From assembly GCA_035629775.1 (NCBI GenBank), contig DASPHG010000069.1, positions 1 through 42,834 of the forward strand: 42,834 nt of DNA, in the 5' to 3' direction. Below the pieces are notes generated by a model. That model was not told where the DNA came from. It did no database searches and saw only the letters and a list, made by a program, of their open reading frames with translations. The DNA is from DASPHG01 sp035629775 (lineage in GTDB: Bacteria > Actinomycetota > Thermoleophilia > Solirubrobacterales > Thermoleophilaceae). A program made the translations under genes and the position numbers. Positions 29,251 to 36,787 of the stretch are shown piece by piece (positions within the stretch are counted from its first letter, which is position 1; the number at the start of each line of letters is the position of its first letter).

Positions 29251-31565
29251 CTCGCCGGATTTTCGTCCTGGGCGCGCTTGCGGCGCTCCTCTCCCTGCCC
29301 ACCGCCGCACGCGCCGAACTGACCGCCGGCGCGGCGAACGCCGACATCACGCCGCCGATCGGCACGCCGCAGTTCGCGTACACCGCGCGCTCGAGCCTGG
29401 CGGGCGGCGCCCCGCAGAACATCCCGCTGCAGATCGTGGGCGACCCCGACGGCGGGCTCTACGCGAAGACGTTCGCCGCCAGCCGCGGCATCCACACCCG
29501 GGTGCGCGCGCGGGCGATCGTGCTCGACACCGGGAGCGAGCGCGCCGCCCTCGTGCAGACCGATCTCGGCGGCATCCCCTATGCGCTCGTGCAGCGCGTC
29601 TACGAGCTGATCCCCGAGACCGGCATCCCGCTCGAGAACATCATGATCGCGGCCACCCACACGCATTCCTCGACGGGCCCGATCTGGCCGGCCGACTCGA
29701 CCGGCTACGCGGTTCTCGGCGGCGACCTCTTCGACGCGCGCGTCTTCGAGTTCACGGCGCAGGGGATCGCGCGCGCGATCGCCGTCGCCAACTCCTACCG
29801 CGCGCCGGCGAAGCTCGGGATCGCGCGGACGCACCTCCGAAACGCCTCCCGAAACCGCAACTTCGAGCCGTTCCTGCTCAACGAGGACGTGCCGAAGGAG
29901 GAGGAGGCCGCGCGAAGGGCGTCGATCGACCCGGTGATGACCGTCATCCGCGTGGACGAGACCGACGGCCGGCCGATCGGCGTCTGGTCGAACTTCGCGA
30001 TCCACGAGACCTCGTTCGGCGACGAGAACCTGCTCTTCTCGGGCGACAACGCCGCGTTCACCGAGCGGATCGTCGAACAGGAGATCCGGCGCCGGGCGCG
30101 CGCGGCCGGCACGCCGGCGCGCCGGCCCGAGACCGTCGTGAACGTGTGGACGAACTCGAACGAGGGCGACATCTCGCCCGATGGAGGCGCGGACCGCGTG
30201 CCGGCCGAGGAGCCGCCCGCCGAACCGCCGCCGGAGGGCGAGGAGCCCACGGAGCCGCTCCAGTACTCGACCAACTCGTTCACCGGCGCGCACATGGCGG
30301 GGATGAAGGTCGCGCGCGGCGTGCTGAGGGCGTGGCGGCGCGCCGGGCGGCAGATGGTCACCGAGATCCCCTTCGACGGCCGGCTCGGCTACGTGGCGTT
30401 CGACGGGGCGCAGGCCGACGGCGAGCCGGTCGGGCCGAACGCGATCCTCGGCTCGGGCGGCATCGTGGCCGAGGACGGCACGTGCGCGCCGTTCGACGGC
30501 TTCGCCGGGCCCGGGCAGGGCATGAAGATGCTCCTCCTCGGCGGCCCCGGCGACTCGCTCGTGCCCGGCACGCAGCCGATCAGCATCTTCCGCCTCGGAG
30601 CGCTCGCGATCACGGCGCTGCCCTCCGAGGTCACGCGCCAGATGGGCCAGCGGATCCGCGACGCCGTGAAGGCGGAGTCGGGGGGCGCGTTCGACCACGT
30701 CGTCCTCTCAGGCCTGACGAACGGCTATTCGTCGTACACGGCCACCCCCGAGGAGTACGACGCCTGCCACTACGAGGGCAGCTTCACGCTGTTCGGCCGC
30801 CAGCAGGGCGCGCTCTACCGCGACTCGCTCGTGTCCGTCTCGGAGGCGCTGCTGGCGGGCACCGCCTACGCGGGCGATCCCGAGCCGTCGTACAAGGTCG
30901 TGCCGGGCGAGGAGCCGACCATGCCCGAGGCCACGCCCAACGCGGGCACACCGGTCGAGCAGCCGGCTGACAGCGTGACCCGCTACGGGCGCGCCAAGTT
31001 CAGCTGGAACGGCGGGCACCCCTCAATCGATGCTCCGCGCGCCGGGCGACTGGTGATCACCCAGCGGCAGGGGCGCAAGCGCTGGCGGCGCGTGGCGACC
31101 GACGACGGGTTCTACGACATCCTCGAGCGCAACCCGGAGACCGACGTCTGGACGACCACGTTCCAGACGACTGACTGCATGCAGGCGGGGACGTACCGGT
31201 TCCTGGTCCAGGGGCGCGCCGACACGGGCGACGGTCCCGAGAACTACACGATCGAGTCGGACACGTTCGTGCTCGAGCCGATCCGCGACATCGTGCCGCG
31301 CCTGACGGTCGAGGGCCGGCGAGCGCGCGTGACCGCGACCTACCCGGCACCCCACGAGGAGGACACGCTCCTGGCGCTGCCGCGGCGCGTCCGCTCCGGC
31401 CACGTCGTCCTGGGTGTCAAGCGGCCCGGCAAGAAGGAGCGGCGCGTACGGGCGAAGCTGACGAAGGACCGGCTGGCGTTCCGCGCGCGCGTGCCCCGCA
31501 AGGCGACCGTACGCGTGATCCGCGTGGCGGACGCCTGCGGGAACACCGGGGCCCCGGCCGCCTAG
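29238..31565 (+). CDS. Neutral/alkaline ceramidase-like amidase, likely Tat-exported
   Basis: This is a 775-aa protein of the neutral ceramidase family, zinc enzymes that cut the ceramide amide bond to sphingoid base and fatty acid. TRRIFVLGALAALLSL at 5-20 is a plausible Tat signal. GAANADITPPIGTP starts the catalytic domain; AATHTHSSTGP (His141, His143) and NFAIHETSFGDENLLFSGDN (His256) are zinc-binding motifs; NEGDISP (Ser312) aligns with the nucleophile segment; YSSYTATPEEYDACHYEGSFTLFGRQQ is the C-terminal family signature. The last roughly 150 residues form a basic beta module. It is the third gene of a tightly coupled secreted operon and ends in a CTAG shared with the convergent methyltransferase stop. 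Confidence 0.9.
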   Translation: MRLLTRRIFVLGALAALLSLPTAARAELTAGAANADITPPIGTPQFAYTARSSLAGGAPQNIPLQIVGDPDGGLYAKTFAASRGIHTRVRARAIVLDTGSERAALVQTDLGGIPYALVQRVYELIPETGIPLENIMIAATHTHSSTGPIWPADSTGYAVLGGDLFDARVFEFTAQGIARAIAVANSYRAPAKLGIARTHLRNASRNRNFEPFLLNEDVPKEEEAARRASIDPVMTVIRVDETDGRPIGVWSNFAIHETSFGDENLLFSGDNAAFTERIVEQEIRRRARAAGTPARRPETVVNVWTNSNEGDISPDGGADRVPAEEPPAEPPPEGEEPTEPLQYSTNSFTGAHMAGMKVARGVLRAWRRAGRQMVTEIPFDGRLGYVAFDGAQADGEPVGPNAILGSGGIVAEDGTCAPFDGFAGPGQGMKMLLLGGPGDSLVPGTQPISIFRLGALAITALPSEVTRQMGQRIRDAVKAESGGAFDHVVLSGLTNGYSSYTATPEEYDACHYEGSFTLFGRQQGALYRDSLVSVSEALLAGTAYAGDPEPSYKVVPGEEPTMPEATPNAGTPVEQPADSVTRYGRAKFSWNGGHPSIDAPRAGRLVITQRQGRKRWRRVATDDGFYDILERNPETDVWTTTFQTTDCMQAGTYRFLVQGRADTGDGPENYTIESDTFVLEPIRDIVPRLTVEGRRARVTATYPAPHEEDTLLALPRRVRSGHVVLGVKRPGKKERRVRAKLTKDRLAFRARVPRKATVRVIRVADACGNTGAPAA

Positions 31566-32422
31566 GCGCGGCCGCTCGCGATCAGCACCAGGTTCGTGAG
31601 CGCTATGCGGCCGTCGGCGCCGGCCTGCTCGGCCATCGCCTCTGTGATCGCGCCCCACGTCGCGTCCTGAACCTCGGCCGGGTGGGGGTCGATCATCGCG
31701 CTGATCGGCGGCGCGATCTCGCGGACGAACGTCGTGAACTCGTCGGCTGACGCCCATTCGAAGGTGACCTCGGCCTCGTCCACCTCCACGTCGGCGAATC
31801 CGCCGCCCTCGAGCAGGCCGCCGAGCGCCTCCGGCGTCGGCCGTGAGAGCGGGCCGGGCGTGCCGGGCGGTGGCGGCTCGACGCCGAGTCGCTGCATCGC
31901 GGTCCGCATCGGGATCGAGAGGAACGGGACGCGTTCGGGGGTGCCCCACGAGCTGATGGCCATCCGCGCGCCCGAGCCGAGGAAGGACCGCACGCGATCC
32001 GCGGCGGCCTCCCCGTCGGGGTCGAAGATGATCCCCCAGCGCGAGACGGCAGCGTCGAAGCTGCCCGGGGGGAAGTCGAGGTCGATCGCCGCCGACTGGA
32101 CGAACTCGATGTTCTCGAGCCCGGCCGCGACCGCGCGCTCACGCCCGTAGGCGAGCATCTCGGCGGATATGTCCGTCGCCACGACCCTGCCCTCGGGCCC
32201 GACGGCTCTTGCCGCCGTGAGCGACGGCTCGCCGTAGCCGGCGGCCACGTCGAGAACGCGGGCTCCGGGCCGCGCTCCGGCGCGCTCCACCAGCCGCTCG
32301 CTGATCGCGCTCGCCGAGCTGTCGATCAGCTCGTTCCACTTTCGCCATCCCCTCGCGGCGATGTCCCACTGCTGCTTCTGGCCCGCGCGGAACTCCGCGG
32401 GGTCGACGCCCGTCGCTGCCAT
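31562..32422 (-). CDS. Class I SAM-dependent methyltransferase (UbiE-like)
   Basis: This is a 286-aa cytoplasmic methyltransferase. GARVLDVAAGYGEPSLTAAR (motif I, around 53-72), VVATDISAEMLAYGRERA (motif post-I) and FDAAVSRWGIIFDPDGEAAADRV (motif II-III) form the SAM-binding Rossmann fold. The substrate cannot be told. ATG with GGGAGGG ribosome site. It lies 61 bp downstream of ftsZ on the same strand; the gap contains a 19-bp sequence close to the DtxR/IdeR iron box, so the gene may be controlled by iron apart from ftsZ. Its stop shares CTAG with the convergent ceramidase stop. Confidence 0.88.
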   Translation of the reverse strand: MAATGVDPAEFRAGQKQQWDIAARGWRKWNELIDSSASAISERLVERAGARPGARVLDVAAGYGEPSLTAARAVGPEGRVVATDISAEMLAYGRERAVAAGLENIEFVQSAAIDLDFPPGSFDAAVSRWGIIFDPDGEAAADRVRSFLGSGARMAISSWGTPERVPFLSIPMRTAMQRLGVEPPPPGTPGPLSRPTPEALGGLLEGGGFADVEVDEAEVTFEWASADEFTTFVREIAPPISAMIDPHPAEVQDATWGAITEAMAEQAGADGRIALTNLVLIASGRA

Positions 32423-32436
32423 CGTTCCCTCCCAAC

Positions 32437-32455
32437 TCGGGTGAGGCGAACCTAA
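32437..32455 (-). promoter_or_regulatory. Candidate DtxR/IdeR-family iron box
   Basis: The minus strand reads TTAGGTTCGCCTCACCCGA, matching 15 of 19 positions of the DtxR/IdeR-type consensus TTAGGTTAGCCTAACCTAA and also of the DmdR-like variant with CTCACC. The 5' half-site is perfect, the 3' half weaker. It ends 14 nt before the methyltransferase start, where a repressor would block expression. Confidence 0.45.
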
Positions 32456-32483
32456 GCGATGCGGCGACGCGAGTAAAGGGCGG

Positions 32484-33602
32484 CTAGTCGCGCAGGAACG
32501 GCGGGATGTCGATGTCGTCGTCGGAGATCTCGAGCGACGAGCGCTGCGTGTCGTCCATCACGACGTCGCGGCGGCGCGGGCCGCTGCGTTCGCGCCCCTC
32601 GCTCGACCGGCCCGGGCGGTCCACGTCGAAGAGGACTCCCCCGCGACCGGTACCGCGGCCGCGATCGAAGCCGGTGGCGATGACGGTCACTCGAACCTCG
32701 TCGGTGAGGCCCTCGTCGATGACCGATCCGAAGATGATGTTCGCGTTCGCGTCGGCGGCGCTCTGGATGATCTCCGCCGCCTCGTTGACCTCGAACAGGC
32801 CGAGGTCCGACCCGCCGGTGATGTTCAGAAGAATCCCGTTGGCGCCCTCGACGGACTGCTCGAGCAGCGGGCTCGAGATCGCGTTGCGGGCCGCCTCCGT
32901 GGCGCGGTTCTCGCCGGCTGCGGAGCCGATCCCCATGAGCGCGGAGCCGGCGTCCTGCATGATCGTGCGCACGTCGGCGAAGTCCAGGTTGATCAGACCC
33001 GGGATCGTGATCAGGTCGGTGATGCCCTGGACGCCCTGGCGCAGCACGTTGTCGGCCTCGCGGAAGGCGTCGAGGATGCTCGTGCGCCGCTCGACAATCG
33101 ACAGCAGCTTCTCGTTCGGGATCACGATTAGCGTGTCCACCTGCTCGCGCAGCCGCTCGATCCCGTCCGCCGCCTGGCGCTGGCGCTGGGTCCCCTCGAA
33201 GTCGAACGGGCGGGTGACGACGCCCACCGTCAGCGCGCCGATCTCCTGCTTGGCGATCTCCGCCACGACCGGGGCGGCGCCGGTTCCGGTGCCGCCGCCC
33301 TCACCCGCGGTCACGAAGACCATGTCGGCGCCCTTCAGCGCCTCCTTGACCTCGTCGCGGCTCTCGGACGCTGCGCCATGGCCGATCTCCGGGTTCGCGC
33401 CGGCACCCAGGCCGCGCGTGAGCTGGCTGCCGACCTGGAGCTTGATGTCGGCATCGCACATCTGGAGCGCCTGCGCGTCCGTGTTGATCGCGATGAACTC
33501 GACGCCCTTCAGGCCGGCATCGACCATGCGGTTCACGGCGTTCGTGCCGCCGCCGCCGATGCCTACGACCTTGATGACCGCCAGGTAGCTGCCCGTGTCC
33601 AA
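32484..33602 (-). CDS. ftsZ: Cell division protein FtsZ
   Basis: FtsZ is the tubulin-like GTPase that forms the cytokinetic ring. In this 372-aa protein VVGIGGGGTNAVNRM is at 12-26, the tubulin signature GEGGGTGTG at 100-108, NEKLLSIV and the T7 loop NLDFADVRTIM follow. A variable basic linker leads to the conserved C-terminal peptide DDIDIPPFLRD that docks partners such as SepF. The start is TTG at 33602, supported by GGAAGG 7 nt upstream; no ATG fits the N-terminus. No ftsA is present, as usual in actinobacteria. It has its own strong promoter and three 17-bp dyads upstream. Confidence 0.98.
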   Translation of the reverse strand: MDTGSYLAVIKVVGIGGGGTNAVNRMVDAGLKGVEFIAINTDAQALQMCDADIKLQVGSQLTRGLGAGANPEIGHGAASESRDEVKEALKGADMVFVTAGEGGGTGTGAAPVVAEIAKQEIGALTVGVVTRPFDFEGTQRQRQAADGIERLREQVDTLIVIPNEKLLSIVERRTSILDAFREADNVLRQGVQGITDLITIPGLINLDFADVRTIMQDAGSALMGIGSAAGENRATEAARNAISSPLLEQSVEGANGILLNITGGSDLGLFEVNEAAEIIQSAADANANIIFGSVIDEGLTDEVRVTVIATGFDRGRGTGRGGVLFDVDRPGRSSEGRERSGPRRRDVVMDDTQRSSLEISDDDIDIPPFLRD

Positions 33603-33623
33603 TGTGTTGCCTTCCGTCCGCCG

Positions 33624-33640
33624 CTCAAGTCAGGGTTGAG
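33624..33640. promoter_or_regulatory. ftsZ operator copy 3 (CTCRA-N7-TTGAG)
   Basis: CTCAAGTCAGGGTTGAG lies in the ftsZ 5' leader, about 30-47 nt after the predicted transcript start and 21 nt before the TTG. It matches two copies upstream of the promoter at 12 invariant positions of 17. Confidence 0.6.
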
Positions 33641-33662
33641 CGTTTTCGAGCCCGCCGAAGAA

Positions 33663-33677
33663 CCCGCAAACAGCGGG
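33663..33677 (-). promoter_or_regulatory. Hairpin at the 5' end of the ftsZ mRNA
   Basis: CCCGC-TGTTT-GCGGG on the minus strand forms a 5-bp stem starting next to the -10 element, so it would sit at the extreme 5' end of the transcript, where such stems can protect mRNA. Confidence 0.35.
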
Positions 33678-33707
33678 ACTGTAAGCGGATCGTGCGGACT
33701 ATGTCAA
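33678..33707 (-). promoter_or_regulatory. ftsZ: ftsZ promoter
   Basis: The minus strand has a consensus -35 TTGACA (33707-33702), an 18-bp spacer and -10 TACAGT (33683-33678). The transcript would start near 33671, giving a leader of about 70 nt. This is the best sigma-70-type promoter seen in the window and allows ftsZ expression apart from the dcw read-through. Confidence 0.75.
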
Positions 33708-33738
33708 CGCCCGGCACGTGGCTTTGCAAGCAATAACC

Positions 33739-33755
33739 CTCGATGCAGAGTTGAG
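33739..33755. promoter_or_regulatory. ftsZ operator copy 2 (CTCRA-N7-TTGAG)
   Basis: CTCGATGCAGAGTTGAG, centred about 75 bp upstream of the predicted ftsZ transcript start. The dyad suggests a dimeric regulator. Confidence 0.6.
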
Positions 33756-33767
33756 GTTTGGCCAAGT

Positions 33768-33784
33768 CTCGACTCATGGTTGAG
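33768..33784. promoter_or_regulatory. ftsZ operator copy 1 (CTCRA-N7-TTGAG)
   Basis: CTCGACTCATGGTTGAG overlaps the ftsQ stop codon and lies 29 bp from copy 2, close to three helical turns, so both could be bound on one face of the DNA. Confidence 0.6.
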
Positions 33785-34838
33785 GGGTAGTGGGGACCGG
33801 CTCAGTGGGCGCGGTTTCCGCTGTGGGCGCGGTCGTGGTCGGCGCCGGCGCGGGCTCGGTGACCGGCGCCCCGGTTACGGGATCGACCGTGGGCGCGCCG
33901 GTGACCGGGTCGACGGGCGGCAGCCCGGTGGCCGGGTCGACGGCCGTGGGATCCGTCGCCTCGGGTGCGGCGGGCGTCACGGGCACGGGCAGCGGCTCGC
34001 CCGCCGGGAGCACCGGCGCGATGGTCTCGACCGGCAGGCCGCCCGCGACCGGTCGCTCGGGCAGCCGAACGTCGATGTAGGTGGCCCCCTGCGCGCTCGG
34101 ATCGGCGAGCACCCGTGCTGCGGCGGTCCACTTCTCGTGCAGCAGGTCGGCGTCCCCGACGATGACATCGGGCCCTTTTCGCAGCTCGACGGTGATCCCC
34201 TCGGTGTCGTTCTCCGTCACGCCCTGGATGCGCTCCGTCAGCCCGGCCGGCGCGGCGCCCGCCACGAGCAGCGCCCGGAGCGTGCGGGGATCCGTCACCC
34301 GGCCGTCGGCGACCGGTTTCTCCATCTTCAGCAGCGCAAGGCCCTTGGGCGGCTGCAGGCCCTCGAGGACGGTCCCGTCCCCGGCCACCGGCACAGGTAC
34401 GCCGCCCAACTCGACGAGCGCCGCCGAGGCGCGCTCCTCGACCGCTATCCGCAGCCCGTGCGGGAAGTCTCGCTCCACTTCGATCGAGCCGATCACGGGG
34501 TACCGGGACGCCGTTTCCTCGAGCTCGTCCAGCCGGACGTGGAGCGTCGTCATCTCCTCGGCGGTCGCGGTCAGGGCGGCGTGGATCCGGGGGCCGTCCT
34601 CCGTCGTGAGGCCGGTGACCTCGACCTCGTTGACCGCGACGATCGCCGAGTCGCGGAGCCAGAAGTGGTAGAGCGCGAGCAGCGCGATCGCGGCGAGGAG
34701 GGTGCCGACGATCCGGCGGCGCGCGCGCAGGCTGAGGGAGCGCCGGTGCGGGCGCGCCCGCACCCAGGCCGGCAATCCGGCCATGGCGCGCGGGAGTGTG
34801 GCGATCGTGCGCGGGAGCGCGGCGGCGAGCTCTCTCAC
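33774..34838 (-). CDS. ftsQ: Cell division protein FtsQ/DivIB
   Basis: FtsQ is a bitopic membrane protein of the divisome linking FtsL/FtsB to later proteins. This one is about 354 aa. A basic cytoplasmic stretch ends in RARRRIVG, then one membrane helix (TLLAAIALLALYHFWL). The POTRA-like domain follows (VNEVEVTGL through YPVIGSIEVERDFPHGLRIAVEERA), then the beta domain with KWTAAARVLADP. The C-terminal 75 residues are Pro/Thr-rich with three VDPxTGxP repeats, an unusual tail. The GTG at 34838 lies 2 nt after a stable hairpin and lacks a ribosome site; ATG 34784 (MAGLPAWV) is the alternative. murB, often found between murC and ftsQ, is absent. Confidence 0.85.
   Translation of the reverse strand: MRELAAALPRTIATLPRAMAGLPAWVRARPHRRSLSLRARRRIVGTLLAAIALLALYHFWLRDSAIVAVNEVEVTGLTTEDGPRIHAALTATAEEMTTLHVRLDELEETASRYPVIGSIEVERDFPHGLRIAVEERASAALVELGGVPVPVAGDGTVLEGLQPPKGLALLKMEKPVADGRVTDPRTLRALLVAGAAPAGLTERIQGVTENDTEGITVELRKGPDVIVGDADLLHEKWTAAARVLADPSAQGATYIDVRLPERPVAGGLPVETIAPVLPAGEPLPVPVTPAAPEATDPTAVDPATGLPPVDPVTGAPTVDPVTGAPVTEPAPAPTTTAPTAETAPTEPVPTTPQP
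33865..33945. repeat. Three 27-bp tandem repeats in the ftsQ tail
   Basis: Units at 33865-33891, 33892-33918 and 33919-33945 share CCGGTNRCGGGNTCGAC-like cores and encode VDPVTGAPT, VDPVTGAPV-type nonapeptides. They lie in the extracytoplasmic C-terminal tail of FtsQ. Confidence 0.8.
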
Positions 34839-34840
34839 TA

Positions 34841-34858
34841 CGGGGGTTTTCGCCCCCG
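34841..34858. terminator. Hairpin between murC and ftsQ
   Basis: CGGGGG (34841-34846) and CCCCCG (34853-34858) form a perfect 6-bp stem with a 6-nt loop, 12 nt after the murC stop and 2 nt before the chosen ftsQ GTG. It could dampen read-through or block ftsQ initiation. There is no uridine run on the transcribed strand. Confidence 0.4.
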
Positions 34859-34870
34859 GCCGCCCCAGTC

Positions 34871-36148
34871 CTACCTGGCCGTGAGGACCCGCGCGAGCGC
34901 GTCCACGTCCCCCGCCCCCATCGTCAGGAGCACATCCCCCTCGGAGAGCTCCGAGCGCAGCAGGCGTTCGGCCTCTTCCTGCGCCGGCGCCCAGTAGACG
35001 GGCCTGCCGCCCGCGGCATCCGCCGCCGCGGCCGCGACGAGCCAACCGCTCACCCCGGGGAAGTCCTCGGCGCGCTCGCGCGCCGGATAGACGTCCAGCA
35101 CGACGACGACGTCGGCGAGGGCGAGCGCCCGGCCGAACTCCCGCGCCAGGTGGCGCGTGCGCGAGTAGAGATGCGGCTGGAAGCACGCGAGCACCCGCCC
35201 CGCCTCGAGGGTGCGGGCGGCCTCGAGCGTGGCGCGCACCTCGGTCGGATGGTGCGCGTAGTCGTCATACACCTCGGACCCGCCCGGGCCGGCGCCGTGC
35301 GCCTCGAACCGCCGCCCCGCGCCCGCGAACGACCGCAACGCGCGTGCGCTCTCGGCCGGCTCGACCCCGGCCTCCTGGCAGGCACGCGCCGCCGCGAGCG
35401 CGTTCAGGACGTTGTGCATGCCGGGGACCTGGAGCTCGAAATCGGCGCCGAGGGCGCTGAAGCGCGACCCGAGGGGCACGAGCTCGGCCTGGGGCGGGTC
35501 CAGATCGTCGATCACCACGCGTGCCCCGGCGGTGAAGTCGGCGAACGCCTCCTCGAGCTCGCCCAGCGTGGCGAAGGTCGCATGGTGGTCGAGCTCGACG
35601 TTGGTGACCACCGCCACCTCGGCCTCCAGCTTGAGGAACGAGCGGTCGGACTCGTCGGCCTCCACGACGAGCCACTCGCCCTCCCCCCACGCGGCGTTCG
35701 TGCCCGTCGACCGCACCTCACCGCCGATCAGGTAGCCGGGATCGCGCCCCGCCTCGACCAGGACATGCGCGGCCATCCCGGCTGTCGTGGTCTTGCCGTG
35801 GGTGCCGGCGACCGCGATCGTGCGCCGCAGCCGGGTCACCTCCCCCAGCAGGTCGCCCCGGTGGAGGACGGTCGCGGCGCGTGCGCGGGCCGCGGCGAGC
35901 TCCGGGTTGTCGGGCGGGATCGCGGTCGACACGACGACCTCGGCGTCGTCGGGGACGTTGGCCGCGTCGTGGCCGATCGCCGGCTCGATCCCAGCCGCGC
36001 GCAGCCGCGCGAGGTAGCTCGACTCGCTTTGATCGGAGCCGCTCACCTGCGCGCCGAGCGACTGGGCGACCAGCGCCAGCCCGCTCATGCCCGCTCCGCC
36101 GAGGCCGATGAAATGAAGCCGCCGGCCGGCCCAGGGCGTCGAGCTCAT
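34871..36148 (-). CDS. murC: UDP-N-acetylmuramate--L-alanine ligase
   Basis: MurC adds L-alanine to UDP-MurNAc with ATP, the first step of the peptidoglycan stem peptide. The 425-aa protein has the N-terminal Rossmann motif HFIGLGGAGMSGLA, the ATP loop GTHGKTTT at 115-122, VVEADESDRSFL, NVELDHHATF, and the C-terminal-domain motif DDYAHHPTEV. It is slightly short (usual 450-490) but complete in motifs. ATG start 30 bp from the divergent lipoprotein gene, so it is cut off from the murG end of the cluster and needs its own promoter; TAGCTA at 36161-36166 is a candidate. Confidence 0.97.
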   Translation of the reverse strand: MSSTPWAGRRLHFIGLGGAGMSGLALVAQSLGAQVSGSDQSESSYLARLRAAGIEPAIGHDAANVPDDAEVVVSTAIPPDNPELAAARARAATVLHRGDLLGEVTRLRRTIAVAGTHGKTTTAGMAAHVLVEAGRDPGYLIGGEVRSTGTNAAWGEGEWLVVEADESDRSFLKLEAEVAVVTNVELDHHATFATLGELEEAFADFTAGARVVIDDLDPPQAELVPLGSRFSALGADFELQVPGMHNVLNALAAARACQEAGVEPAESARALRSFAGAGRRFEAHGAGPGGSEVYDDYAHHPTEVRATLEAARTLEAGRVLACFQPHLYSRTRHLAREFGRALALADVVVVLDVYPARERAEDFPGVSGWLVAAAAADAAGGRPVYWAPAQEEAERLLRSELSEGDVLLTMGAGDVDALARVLTAR

Positions 36149-36178
36149 AGCGCGCGACCTTAGCTATCGTCGCGGGCC
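36149..36178. promoter_or_regulatory. 30-bp divergent promoter, murC / lipoprotein
   Basis: TAGCTA at 36161-36166 is its own reverse complement and lies exactly 12 bp from both start codons, so one hexamer could serve as -10 for both directions. The minus strand has AAGG as a possible ribosome site; the plus strand has none. Confidence 0.45.
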
Positions 36179-36742
36179 GTGAAGCGGCGACCGTGGCTCA
36201 TCCTGGCCGTCGCGCTCGCGGCCGGTTGCGGCTCTGATGACGAGCCTCCCCCGAAGGGGGAGCGGGCCCCGGATACCGCGACCGTCCCGAACCCGCGGGC
36301 CCAGCTTCTGGTGCTCCACGCGGACCGGATCCCCTTCACCTTCCAGTACCCGGAGTCGCTCACCACGCGGCGCCGGCCGCGCGGGCGCGTGCTCGCCCAG
36401 GTGGGGGTCACGCCCGACGGGAACCTGAACGCGATCAAGGTGCGCCGCACGGCGCGGCGCGAGCTGCCGCCCGATCGTTACCTCGACGACTTCCGCCGCG
36501 ACTTCGAGCGGGCGGTCGGGGGCGTCGAGCAGCACGAGGAGGAGATCGCGGGCCTCGAGGTGGGCGTCCTCGAGTTCTCGGACAGCGTCCGGCGCGGCGG
36601 CAGGAGCGTCGATTTCACCTCTGCGTCGTACTTCTTCACCGGCGGCGGCGGCACCTGGCAGCTCGAATGCATCGCCGACGAACGGCATCGGGAACGGATC
36701 GATGCGGCCTGCCGGGCGGCGCTCGAATCGATCCGGTTCTGA
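36179..36742 (+). CDS. Putative lipoprotein, unknown
   Basis: This is a 187-aa protein. RPWLILAVALAAGCGSDDEP has a signal peptide and lipobox (LAAGC), so it should be lipid-anchored outside the membrane, followed by a Pro/Glu-rich spacer. The core (RIPFTFQYPESLTTRRRP through WQLECIADERHRERIDAACRAALESIRF) resembles small PsbP/LpqN-like secreted domains, where a FxYPxxL start and a final helix after a WxLxC strand are common; this is a weak resemblance, not an assignment. GTG start; nearly leaderless from the shared -10. It sits inside the dcw cluster on the opposite strand. Confidence 0.8.
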   Translation: MKRRPWLILAVALAAGCGSDDEPPPKGERAPDTATVPNPRAQLLVLHADRIPFTFQYPESLTTRRRPRGRVLAQVGVTPDGNLNAIKVRRTARRELPPDRYLDDFRRDFERAVGGVEQHEEEIAGLEVGVLEFSDSVRRGGRSVDFTSASYFFTGGGGTWQLECIADERHRERIDAACRAALESIRF

Positions 36743-36787
36743 GAGAACGCTCACGGTCACTTGACGGACTGCCGATACGACCCCATC

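Noticed and set aside
25622..31565. Secreted trio as a polysaccharide utilisation locus
   Set aside because: No SusCD-like pair, binding protein, transporter or regulator accompanies it, and a ceramidase is not a carbohydrate enzyme.
33624..33784. ftsZ dyads as SoxR boxes (CCTCAAG-N4-CTTGAGG)
   Set aside because: Spacing is CTCRA-N7-TTGAG rather than N6, the sites are not inside a long promoter spacer, and no redox gene is adjacent.
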